A DNA stretch of 12,949 nucleotides, taken from contig DYRC01000094.1 in the NCBI GenBank assembly GCA_020718925.1, forward strand, positions 1 to 12,949. The letters are read 5' to 3'. The notes below the pieces were generated by a model. It was not told the DNA's origin, made no database searches, and was given only the letters and a program-made list of their open reading frames with translations. Positions within the stretch are counted from its first letter, which is position 1; every line of letters begins with the position of its first letter. The DNA comes from Desulfonema limicola (lineage in GTDB: Bacteria; Desulfobacterota; Desulfobacteria; Desulfobacterales; DYRC01). Positions 7,416-12,949 of the stretch are shown piece after piece. The position numbers and the translations under genes were made by a program.

Positions 7416-8507
7416 ATGAGATTTCCTGAAGCTGCTTTCAGAATTATTGTGGAAAACAACTGCCCTTTTTATGAATTGGGAGACGAATTTATTTTATCCG
7501 GCAAAGCCGTGATGGTAGAGCATAAGCATAAGAAAGAAAAAATCTTTATCAACACGACCATCATCAATATGCCGTTTGATAAATCGTCATGCCGCATCCT
7601 GATCGAAGACTTAACCAATGTGCTGATTCGTTTCAAAAGCACGGAGCGGCTTCCTGATTATGAATTGGATTGCAGCGGCTGCACCGGCAGTGCCCATCTG
7701 CAATATAAAAAAGACAGGAAAGCAGGCGCAGATTCCCCAGCGCATCAGATTGAAAAAAGCCAACTTGCGATTGAAACGCTGTTGAGCGGCTTTTCGATCT
7801 TCCGGGTGATTGAGGAAGAACATCTCAGAAAAATCGCGCCCTTTCTCAAGATCAGAACATACAATAAAGATGAGATTGTTATTCGGAAAGGGGCGGCAGG
7901 GGAAAATCTGTTCGTCATTATCTCCGGTAAAGTGGAGGTTATCGGCAAGGATGGTATCAGTATTGCATATTTGGAACGGGGCGAAGTCTTCGGCGAAATG
8001 AGTCTGTTATCCGGGGAGCCGGTATCTGCCACCATAAAAGTTGCCGATTTGCTGAAAGTGATATGTTTGGATAGAAAAACGTTTAAAAGAATGTTAAGTT
8101 CATCCCCATCGCTTCAGATGTATTTTTCCCAGCTTTTGGCAAAACGGCTGACTGAAGTTAATCTGGTCCGCTCAGAAGAATTTGCTTCCGGAATTGTGGG
8201 AAAACTCTCTGATATTCCGATACCGGAATTGTGTCAGATGATGAACGCCAATCAGAAAACCGGAACACTGACCCTGAGTCTTCCCAGAGGACTTGCCAAA
8301 CTGTCTTTCAAAGAGGGAAAAGTGATTTATGCAAGCTATGATAACAAAGAAGGAAAAGATGCGTTTGTCTGTGCGCTCAAAGAAAAAGAAGGGCGATTCA
8401 AGTTTGTTCAGGGATTGCCTGCCGAAGACATGAAGCAGTCCGAACTGGCTGATTTCAATTGGCTGTTGATGGACAGTCTGCGAAGAATTGACGAAGAAAA
8501 GGCGTAA
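7416..8507 (+). CDS. Four-Cys domain + CNMP-binding fold + DUF4388/PATAN protein (paralogue 1)
   Basis: The 363-residue product is probably cytoplasmic, with no signal or TM segment. Residues 1-100 form an N-terminal domain I do not recognise, with Cys16, Cys59 and a CSGC pair (Cys86, Cys89) shared with the paralogue. Residues about 125-250 are a cyclic-nucleotide-binding fold with GENLFVIISGKVEV and FGEMSLLSG. The phosphate-binding cassette reads EPVSAT, where the family usually has PR-[ST]-AT, so the ligand-binding Arg is replaced by Val. Residues about 258-360 are a DUF4388/PATAN domain (GKLSDIP, NQKTGTL, AKLSFKEGKV). No DNA-binding helix-turn-helix is seen, so this is not a CRP-type regulator. 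PATAN domains are known from bacterial signalling proteins and probably mediate protein contacts. It has its own strong promoter, lies 17 bp from its paralogue and diverges from the kinase operon. The ATG is supported by GAGGAAGG upstream. Confidence 0.88.
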   Translation: MRFPEAAFRIIVENNCPFYELGDEFILSGKAVMVEHKHKKEKIFINTTIINMPFDKSSCRILIEDLTNVLIRFKSTERLPDYELDCSGCTGSAHLQYKKDRKAGADSPAHQIEKSQLAIETLLSGFSIFRVIEEEHLRKIAPFLKIRTYNKDEIVIRKGAAGENLFVIISGKVEVIGKDGISIAYLERGEVFGEMSLLSGEPVSATIKVADLLKVICLDRKTFKRMLSSSPSLQMYFSQLLAKRLTEVNLVRSEEFASGIVGKLSDIPIPELCQMMNANQKTGTLTLSLPRGLAKLSFKEGKVIYASYDNKEGKDAFVCALKEKEGRFKFVQGLPAEDMKQSELADFNWLLMDSLRRIDEEKA

Positions 8508-8524
8508 TCATAAGGAATAAGCGA

Positions 8525-9625
8525 ATGAAGTATCCTGAATCTGTTTTTATCATTATCGAAGATCATCAGTGTCCCCTGTATAAGCTCGGAGACGAATTCA
8601 GGCTTTCAGGCAAGGCTTTGGTTATCGAACATGAAGATGAAAAAAAATTCATCACGACCGTTATTGTCAAAACCCCCCTGAAAAAGCAGGAATGCCGCGT
8701 TCTTGCCGGCGATATTGCAGATATTCTTATCAAATACAGCAGTATAGATAAAATTCCGGCAATGCAGCTCAAATGCGGCGGCTGCACAGGGTCTGTCCGT
8801 CTGGAACATCAGCATAAAAAGACGTCTTCTGCGTCTCAGAGCGCACAGCCTGACGAAAATGATTCTGATAAGATGGCAAGATTATTGCGTAACTTTTCCA
8901 TATTCCAAACATTGGAAGAAGAGCAGATCAAACATCTTCTGCCATTTTTCAAATTGAGACGATTGGCAAAAGGCGCGGTGATTATGAAAAAAGGAGACCC
9001 TGCCAAAGATTTATACATCATTTTATCCGGAAGGGTGGAAATTTTGGAAGATGACGGAATGCTGATTGCCTCGCTGGGAAAAGGCGAAGTTTTTGGCGAA
9101 ATGAGTCTGCTATCCGGCGATCCGGTCGGCGCAACCGTGAAAGTATCTGAAACGCTTATGGTGTTATCTGTGAATGGCAAAAAATTCCGAAACACCTTCA
9201 ATACGATTCCATCTCTTCAGATGTATTTTGCAAGATTGCTGACCCGGCGGCTTGCCCGTTCCAATGTTGCCAGAACCGAAGAACTGTCTTCAGGCATGGT
9301 GGGGAAACTCACGGATCTTCCGCCTTCGGAAGTATATCAGACCTTAAAAACCAACCAGAAAACCGGCGTTCTGATTCTGACTTTATCCAAAGGTCCTGCC
9401 AAGTTATCTTTTAAGGATGGCGACCTTGTTCATGCGGTGTATGGCAAAATGAAAGGGCGGGAAGCATTTTTTGAGACGCTCAAAGAAAGAGACGGACGTT
9501 TTCGCTTTACGCCCGGTCTTCCGCCGGAAGAAGCGAAGCTTCCTGAGATGGGAAATTTTATGTGGCTGCTGATGGAAGGTCTGCGCCGGATTGACGAGGG
9601 ACCTGAGACGTCAGATACGCCATAA
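8525..9625 (+). CDS. Four-Cys domain + CNMP-binding fold + DUF4388/PATAN protein (paralogue 2)
   Basis: The 366-residue paralogue of the gene 17 bp upstream has the same three-part architecture, aligning almost without gaps. The N-terminal domain keeps Cys16, Cys57 and CGGC (Cys84, Cys87) and the CPLYKLGDEF and LSGKA motifs. The CNMP fold (about 125-250) has FGEMSLLSGDPVGAT, again with Val where the cassette Arg belongs. The DUF4388/PATAN domain (about 258-358) includes GKLTDLPPSE, NQKTGVL and AKLSFKDGD. The central linker (about 100-118) is the least conserved part. AAGGA eight bases before the ATG supports the start, and the pair is probably one operon. The two proteins may act as a hetero-pair or have divided roles. 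The last 68 bp overlap the 3' end of the convergent tlyA gene, covering the conserved LLMEGLRRIDE tail. Confidence 0.88.
   Translation: MKYPESVFIIIEDHQCPLYKLGDEFRLSGKALVIEHEDEKKFITTVIVKTPLKKQECRVLAGDIADILIKYSSIDKIPAMQLKCGGCTGSVRLEHQHKKTSSASQSAQPDENDSDKMARLLRNFSIFQTLEEEQIKHLLPFFKLRRLAKGAVIMKKGDPAKDLYIILSGRVEILEDDGMLIASLGKGEVFGEMSLLSGDPVGATVKVSETLMVLSVNGKKFRNTFNTIPSLQMYFARLLTRRLARSNVARTEELSSGMVGKLTDLPPSEVYQTLKTNQKTGVLILTLSKGPAKLSFKDGDLVHAVYGKMKGREAFFETLKERDGRFRFTPGLPPEEAKLPEMGNFMWLLMEGLRRIDEGPETSDTP
9558..9625. other. Convergent 68-bp coding overlap
   Basis: The stop of the plus-strand CNMP-PATAN gene (9625) lies inside tlyA, and the tlyA stop (9558) lies inside the CNMP-PATAN gene. The shared segment encodes the conserved LRRIDE tail in one direction and a nonconserved-looking Ser/Ala-rich tail in the other. 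There is no room for a terminator between the genes, so the transcripts should be antisense at their 3' ends. Confidence 0.85.
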
Positions 9626-10331
9626 ACTCTTTGTTTCCTTTGGGTCCTTCAATCGGAGACAATATGACAGATTCACAGCAAAGCGCCATCTGTGCAAAAA
9701 AATCGCTCAACGATGCAATGACTTCTTCGTGCAGCGCGGCATCACGCACCACGCCGCCTTTTCCGACCCTGCCTTTTCCGACTTCAAACTGGGGCTTGAT
9801 CAGCGCAAGGATAATGGCGTCTTTTTTCATAAATTTCAATACGCATGGCACAATGATTTTCAAGGAAATAAAAGACGCATCAATCGTAACCAGATCAACT
9901 TTCTCCGGCAGCGTCTCTTCGGGCATGTAGCGGATATTGGTGCGCTCAATGGCAATCACGCGGGAATCCTGCCTTAATTTCCATGCCAACTGCCCATATC
10001 CGACATCTGCGGCATACACCCGCTTTGCACCGTGCTGAAGCAGGCAATCCGTAAAGCCGCCGGTGGACGCGCCCACATCCAGACATATCCAGCCCTGGGG
10101 ATTGACGTTGAATTGACGCAATGCCGCTTCTAATTTCAGCCCGCCCCGGCTGACATAAGGAATATCTTCACCTCTGATAACAATCGTATCCGTATCTGAA
10201 ACCGCCGTCCCGGCTTTATCTGCGGGAATGTTGTTGACCAGCACGTTTCCGGTCATAATCAGGGCTTGGGCGCGCTGCCGGCTTTGCGCCAGTCCTTTTT
10301 CCACCAAAATTATATCAAGCCGTTTTTTCAT
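9558..10331 (-). CDS. tlyA: TlyA-family rRNA (cytidine-2'-O)-methyltransferase
   Basis: The 257-residue product transfers a methyl group from S-adenosylmethionine to the 2'-OH of cytidine in rRNA; family members modify 16S and/or 23S rRNA, and some also affect haemolysis. An S4 RNA-binding domain spans about residues 3-60 (LDIILVEKGLAQSR, ALIMTGNVLVN). The FtsJ/RrmJ-like Rossmann methyltransferase domain follows, with SAM motif LDVGASTGGFTD (84-95). A K-D-K-E tetrad is visible at Lys66 (RGGLKLE), Asp151 (DASFISL), Lys179 (IKPQFEVGKG) and Glu235 (KGNKEF). Length is usual for the family. The start is chosen at MKKRLD because the S4 domain begins there, although no clear Shine-Dalgarno precedes it. 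The C-terminal tail of about 16 residues lies antisense to the end of the CNMP-PATAN gene. It follows hicB by 61 bp on the same strand and may share its transcript. Confidence 0.93.
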   Translation of the reverse strand: MKKRLDIILVEKGLAQSRQRAQALIMTGNVLVNNIPADKAGTAVSDTDTIVIRGEDIPYVSRGGLKLEAALRQFNVNPQGWICLDVGASTGGFTDCLLQHGAKRVYAADVGYGQLAWKLRQDSRVIAIERTNIRYMPEETLPEKVDLVTIDASFISLKIIVPCVLKFMKKDAIILALIKPQFEVGKGRVGKGGVVRDAALHEEVIASLSDFFAQMALCCESVILSPIEGPKGNKEFMAYLTSQVPRQSGADLPSAAT

Positions 10332-10392
10332 CTGCTTTATGTATCGCTGATTCGTTTATGTTTCAAGCATATTGCCCGAAAGCTTTTGGAAA

Positions 10393-10722
10393 TTACTCAC
10401 TTAACTTTGCGCTTGCAAGCCTATTCAGGCTTAGCCCTTCTTCCGCCGCTCTGATTGCAAGATTTCTGTGAATTTCAGGCGGAACTCTTACTATGAATTT
10501 CCCGGAATATCGCTTTATTGCAAGCGGTTCGGGTATTCTTTCCCCGGAGATTTCCATATCCCTGACAATATCCGATACCATTTTCCGAATGCCTTTGAAA
10601 GCCTTATCCTGTGTATCTGAAAGCCAGCTAAGGCTAGGAAATTCGGCGCATAATCCCACAAATTCTTTATCATCTTCAGACCATGTGATCCGATATGTGT
10701 AACAGTCTGTGAACTTTCTCAT
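10393..10722 (-). CDS. hicB: HicB-family antitoxin with C-terminal ribbon-helix-helix
   Basis: The 109-residue product has the two-part HicB layout. The N-terminal HicB_like domain (about 6-68) has TYRITWSEDDKEFVGLC and AEFPSLSWL followed by a helix. A C-terminal Arc/MetJ-type ribbon-helix-helix (about 74-108) has GKFIVRVPPEIHRNLAIRA and SLNRLASAKL. Such proteins neutralise the HicA mRNA interferase and repress their own operon through the RHH. The start ATG at 10722 is supported by AAGGAG six bases upstream. It appears orphaned: immediately upstream only a short frameshifted stub resembling the start of hicA remains, overlapping the hicB start by ATGA. It may now work as a stand-alone regulator or as a cross-antitoxin. 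tlyA follows by 61 bp on the same strand. Confidence 0.87.
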   Translation of the reverse strand: MRKFTDCYTYRITWSEDDKEFVGLCAEFPSLSWLSDTQDKAFKGIRKMVSDIVRDMEISGERIPEPLAIKRYSGKFIVRVPPEIHRNLAIRAAEEGLSLNRLASAKLSE

Positions 10723-10792
10723 GTCTCACTCCTTATTTTTTCAACAGCCTTCAGAACCTGTCTGACCTGATAAGACTTTCAATCTTTTCCAT
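10719..10792 (-). pseudogene. Possible hicA toxin remnant (5' stub, frameshifted and truncated)
   Basis: Reading the minus strand in successive frames gives RLKVLSGQ (frame beginning at 10791), then QVLKAVEKI in the next frame, up to a TGA that overlaps the hicB ATG as ATGA. Joined, this reads LKVLSGQ-QVLKAVEKI, which matches the known opening of many HicA toxins (LxVLSGKEVLKALEKxGF). The GSH(H) catalytic region and everything after it are absent. Restoring one frame needs a one-base correction at about 10762, and a second in the AAAA run if the original start was the ATG at 10792; a TTG start inside would avoid the second. The stub is under 25 codons, so chance resemblance cannot be excluded. 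It is visible only by comparing all three frames. Confidence 0.5.
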
Positions 10793-10795
10793 AGT

Positions 10796-10867
10796 TCACA
10801 GTATATCAATATTGATACCATTTTCAAGGTTAATTTTACTTCCCCAAATTGGCTCGTATCTTTTCAT
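10796..10867 (-). CDS. 23-codon small ORF with ideal ribosome site (leader peptide or gene relic)
   Basis: On the minus strand, ATG at 10867 is preceded by AAAGGAG with a six-base spacer, an almost ideal initiation site. The frame starts MKRYEPIWGSK and ends INIDIL before TGA at 10796, just ahead of the hicA stub. No family is recognised and there is no obvious signal or attenuator structure. The predicted hicB promoter and its palindrome lie inside this ORF, so it is either the 5' remnant of a lost gene or a genuine small peptide. Confidence 0.35.
   Translation of the reverse strand: MKRYEPIWGSKINLENGINIDIL
10799..10826 (-). promoter_or_regulatory. Probable promoter of the hicB unit
   Basis: On the minus strand, TTGAAA (10821-10826), a 16-base spacer and TATACT (10799-10804) make a good sigma70-type promoter. 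The predicted start falls at about the ATG at 10792, so a transcript of the hicA stub would be almost leaderless, whereas hicB would have about a 70-base leader with AAGGAG. The spacer contains a perfect palindrome (10804-10817). Confidence 0.55.
10804..10817. promoter_or_regulatory. Perfect 14-bp palindrome TATCAATATTGATA, probable RHH operator
   Basis: A perfect dyad sits inside the spacer of the predicted hicB promoter, where a ribbon-helix-helix repressor such as HicB would block transcription. A related looser inverted repeat, TTGATA (10887-10892) and TATCAA (10902-10907), lies about 75 bp upstream, and the two share GGTATCAAT on the minus strand. Confidence 0.5.
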
Positions 10868-10909
10868 AAAATACTCCTTTCTCTGATTGATACCGATTCA
10901 CTATCAAAG

Positions 10910-11000
10910 CACCCATCCCCCGCCCCCTCCCCGAAACGGAGAGGGGAGTACTATGACGTCTCCCCCTTCCCTTTCAGGGAAGGGGGCCGGGGGGTTAGGT
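10910..11000. repeat. Palindromic GC-rich repeat, copy 2 (double hairpin)
   Basis: Closely similar to the element at 611-705 and in the same orientation. The 11-bp stem CCCCCTTCCCT (10962-10972) and AGGGAAGGGGG (10976-10986) is identical, with loop TTC instead of TCC. The first hairpin pairs CTCCCC (10927-10932) with GGGGAG (10943-10948). The right end GGGGGGTTAGGT is identical, while the left end has diverged. It lies in the hicB-asmA intergenic region and encodes no plausible protein; Pro/Gly-rich translations of it are spurious. Confidence 0.85.
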
Positions 11001-11170
11001 GGGTTTGAAAGCGATTTGGTATGAGATTCCGCACTGAAGGAGCAGCTATGGCGTGAAAAGGCATTGCCTGATTGAGAAAAATATAGTATTGATTTTATTC
11101 CAAAGCGTGTTTTTATCAACACTTAAAAAAATAATCCCGGACAACCCGAAAGATGAGAAAGGATTATCTT
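11001..11170. other. Intergenic leader of the AsmA-family gene
   Basis: This 170-bp stretch is moderately AT-rich. I see no convincing promoter pair, ORF or RNA structure in it. AAAGGA seven bases before the ATG at 11171 is a good ribosome site. Confidence 0.5.
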
Positions 11171-12949
11171 ATGCCATTTAAATTTCAAAAAAAACAGCTT
11201 GCTATCGTTTTATCGCTTATTGTCTTTATCGGAATTGCCGGAATCGTTATTCTTTTTTCAATACTGAGTCCGAATGATTTCAGGAATGACATCACGCAGG
11301 CGGTTCATAAAGCTCTGGGGCGGGAACTTTCCATCGAAGGCAATATCAGCGTTTCGTTATTTCCGTGGATTGGCATAAAAGTCAATCAGATAGCTCTTGC
11401 CAATCCTCAGAATTTCGGCAAGTATCCGATGATTCGGATTCAGGAAGCGGATATCAGCGTCAAATTACTGTCTTTATTTCACAAAAAACCGGAAACCAAA
11501 GTTCTTGTTCTGAAAAATCCTGAAATTCGTCTGATTCGGGATCAGGAAGGTCGGAACAACTGGGATGATCTGCGACATTCGGAAAAAAAAGCTGAATCTT
11601 CGGATAATATGCTGAAAGAACTTGCTATCGGTGGCATCAGAATTTCAGACGGAAGTATCATCATCGAAGATAAAAAAGAGAACAGATCACTGCACATCAC
11701 CCACTTGAATCTTGAAACCGGCGTATTGAAAATCGGAAAGCCCGGAACCGTGAAAATGACATTCAGGCTTGACTCGGATAAGCCGGATATTCATCTTAAC
11801 GCGGATGCAGATACCGGATTTGCTTCTGATTCGGAAAAAGTAACACTGAGCAATACCCGGCTCAATCTGATGCTTGAAAAGCTGAATATTGCGCTGTCTT
11901 CGGATATGATGGGGTTTGATTTAAAAGAATCCCGTCTGAAAACAGATCGCCTGAGTCTCAACTGTCGCGGCAGTTCGGATATTGAACTGAAAACCGCCTT
12001 GGATGCGGCAGCGGATTCGATACAACTTTCCGATCTTCAGATCAGAGCAGATGAAACAACGCTTCGTGGAAAAGTGCATTTCAAGCAGATAAAACCCATG
12101 AAAGCAGAGTTTGATCTGAGCGCGGATCAGATTGATCTTGACCGCTATCTTGGGCGATCTTCTTCTGAAAAAAAACATAACACCAAAGAAGGGACTTTCT
12201 TACGGGATAGCGAGATCAACGGGCTGTTGCGTATTTCCCGGCTTAAAGCGTATAATATACGCGGAACCGATCTGCGCCTCACGATTTCGGAAAAAGACGG
12301 GCTGCTGCGTATCAACCCCCTGACTGCCGCAATGTATCGGGGCAAGCTGACTGCCGATATTTCCGAAGATTTCAGGGGAAAATCATTGGAAACCGGCATA
12401 AATCTGCATCTTTCCGGCTTCACCCCCGGAGAGTTGATTCAGGACATTTTCGGCAAATCTCAGCTTGCCGGCGGCAGGGGCGATATTTCTCTTCGTCTGA
12501 CAGGGCGAAGTCCTGATTTTTTGAAAACGCTGAACGGAAAAGCAGATATAAAAATCACGGATGCGATATTGAAAGGACACAATATCCCCGGTCTGATAGA
12601 ACTGACCGGCTATCCGTTCAAAGCGCTGCTGCAAAAACTCGGCGCTTATAAAGAACAGCCTGCCCAAACGAATATCCGAAGCCTTATCGCCCGTTTTGAT
12701 ATTCATAACGGCAAAGCAGTTGCAAAAGAAGTGCTGATGAAAACGCCGGATGTCAGAATCGGCGCGGAAGGTTTTGCAGATCTCGTGCATAAGATATTAG
12801 ATGCAAGGCTGTCGGTTGATGTTAATGAAATTGTCAATGTGCCGATGACGATAAAAGGAACATTTGCAAAGCCGGATATTTTTGTAAATCCTGTCGGCGT
12901 TGTCGGCGGCTCGGCGGTGAATATCGGCAAAAAAATCATCCAAGCGCCG
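11171..12949 (+). CDS. AsmA-family envelope protein (3' end beyond window)
   Basis: An uninterrupted frame of 593 codons runs to the window edge. A short basic N-terminus (MPFKFQKKQ) leads to one TM anchor at about residues 10-32, then a large periplasmic part made of repeated beta-rich stretches. Typical AsmA features are SPNDFRNDITQAVHKALGR after the anchor, the GRELSIEGNISVSLFPWIGI motif, LANPQNFG, and RDQEGRNNWDDL near residue 135. A second AsmA-like C-terminal region follows (LTGRSPDFLKTLNGKA at about 445-460, FDIHNGKAVAKEVLMKTPD). The family is anchored in the inner membrane, influences outer-membrane biogenesis and is thought to bridge lipid traffic across the periplasm. The start is supported by AAAGGA seven bases upstream. 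The C-terminus is cut by the window, so full length and any downstream operon partners are unknown. Confidence 0.9.
   Translation, partial: MPFKFQKKQLAIVLSLIVFIGIAGIVILFSILSPNDFRNDITQAVHKALGRELSIEGNISVSLFPWIGIKVNQIALANPQNFGKYPMIRIQEADISVKLLSLFHKKPETKVLVLKNPEIRLIRDQEGRNNWDDLRHSEKKAESSDNMLKELAIGGIRISDGSIIIEDKKENRSLHITHLNLETGVLKIGKPGTVKMTFRLDSDKPDIHLNADADTGFASDSEKVTLSNTRLNLMLEKLNIALSSDMMGFDLKESRLKTDRLSLNCRGSSDIELKTALDAAADSIQLSDLQIRADETTLRGKVHFKQIKPMKAEFDLSADQIDLDRYLGRSSSEKKHNTKEGTFLRDSEINGLLRISRLKAYNIRGTDLRLTISEKDGLLRINPLTAAMYRGKLTADISEDFRGKSLETGINLHLSGFTPGELIQDIFGKSQLAGGRGDISLRLTGRSPDFLKTLNGKADIKITDAILKGHNIPGLIELTGYPFKALLQKLGAYKEQPAQTNIRSLIARFDIHNGKAVAKEVLMKTPDVRIGAEGFADLVHKILDARLSVDVNEIVNVPMTIKGTFAKPDIFVNPVGVVGGSAVNIGKKIIQAP

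Noticed and set aside
7416..9625. CRP/FNR-type transcription factors
   Set aside because: The C-terminal part is DUF4388/PATAN, with no helix-turn-helix, so DNA binding is not supported.
9591..9977. 128-codon plus-strand ORF opposite tlyA
   Set aside because: Antisense to the conserved methyltransferase core; composition is that of a mirror frame.
10335..10392. Possible promoter (TTGAAA with a TACATA-like -10) before tlyA
   Set aside because: The -10 match is poor and tlyA could be transcribed from the hicB promoter, so it is not listed as a feature.
10904..11122. 72-codon minus-strand ORF through the second repeat
   Set aside because: Its Pro/Gly-rich middle is simply the translated hairpin repeat, and the rest has no ribosome site or family resemblance.
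11921..12939. Minus-strand ORFs opposite the AsmA-family gene
   Set aside because: The plus-strand frame is open for 593 codons with clear AsmA motifs, so these are shadows.

Overview
The window most likely comes from a Gram-negative, signalling-rich bacterium, probably in the Desulfobacterota (Desulfobacterales-like). The evidence is two cyclic-nucleotide-fold proteins fused to a DUF4388/PATAN domain, multi-REC hybrid kinases, an AsmA-family protein, an outer-membrane barrel and GC-rich hairpin repeats. This placement rests on family knowledge and was not tested by any search.

Layout. Position 3-614 (+) encodes a small secreted, probably outer-membrane beta-barrel protein. It ends inside a roughly 95-bp palindromic repeat that also supplies the stop codon of the convergent kinase gene. 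From 7094 down to 700 on the minus strand runs a three-gene signalling operon: a membrane-anchored ABC-type solute-binding protein, a 1007-residue transmembrane hybrid histidine kinase (sensor-HAMP-HisKA-HATPase-REC-HPt) and a soluble REC-HisKA-HATPase-REC-REC kinase. A consensus-like promoter precedes it. Diverging from the same 321-bp intergenic region, with its own near-perfect sigma70-type promoter, is a tandem pair of paralogous genes (7416-9625, +). Each has a four-cysteine N-terminal domain, a CNMP-fold domain and a DUF4388/PATAN domain. The second overlaps tail-to-tail with a tlyA-type rRNA methyltransferase gene (minus).

Upstream of tlyA on the minus strand lies a complete HicB-type antitoxin gene preceded by what looks like a frameshifted stub of hicA, a palindromic operator-like site and a 23-codon ORF. 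A second copy of the palindromic repeat follows at about 10.91-11.00 kb. The window ends inside an AsmA-family gene (11171 to the edge, +).

How the genes may work together (inference). The binding protein has no permease or ATPase beside it and is nearly contiguous with the sensor kinase, so it probably acts as a periplasmic ligand sensor for that kinase. The kinase carries its own receiver and HPt domain and can pass phosphate to the three receivers of the soluble kinase. No DNA-binding or enzymatic output domain is present in the operon. The divergent four-Cys/CNMP/PATAN pair are the nearest candidates for a second sensory or output arm. The binding-protein gene and the sensor half of the kinase gene are much more AT-rich than the kinase core, which suggests that a ligand-sensing module was joined to a resident phosphorelay. 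The sensing module, the orphan CNMP-PATAN pair and the hicB relic lie between two copies of the same repeat.
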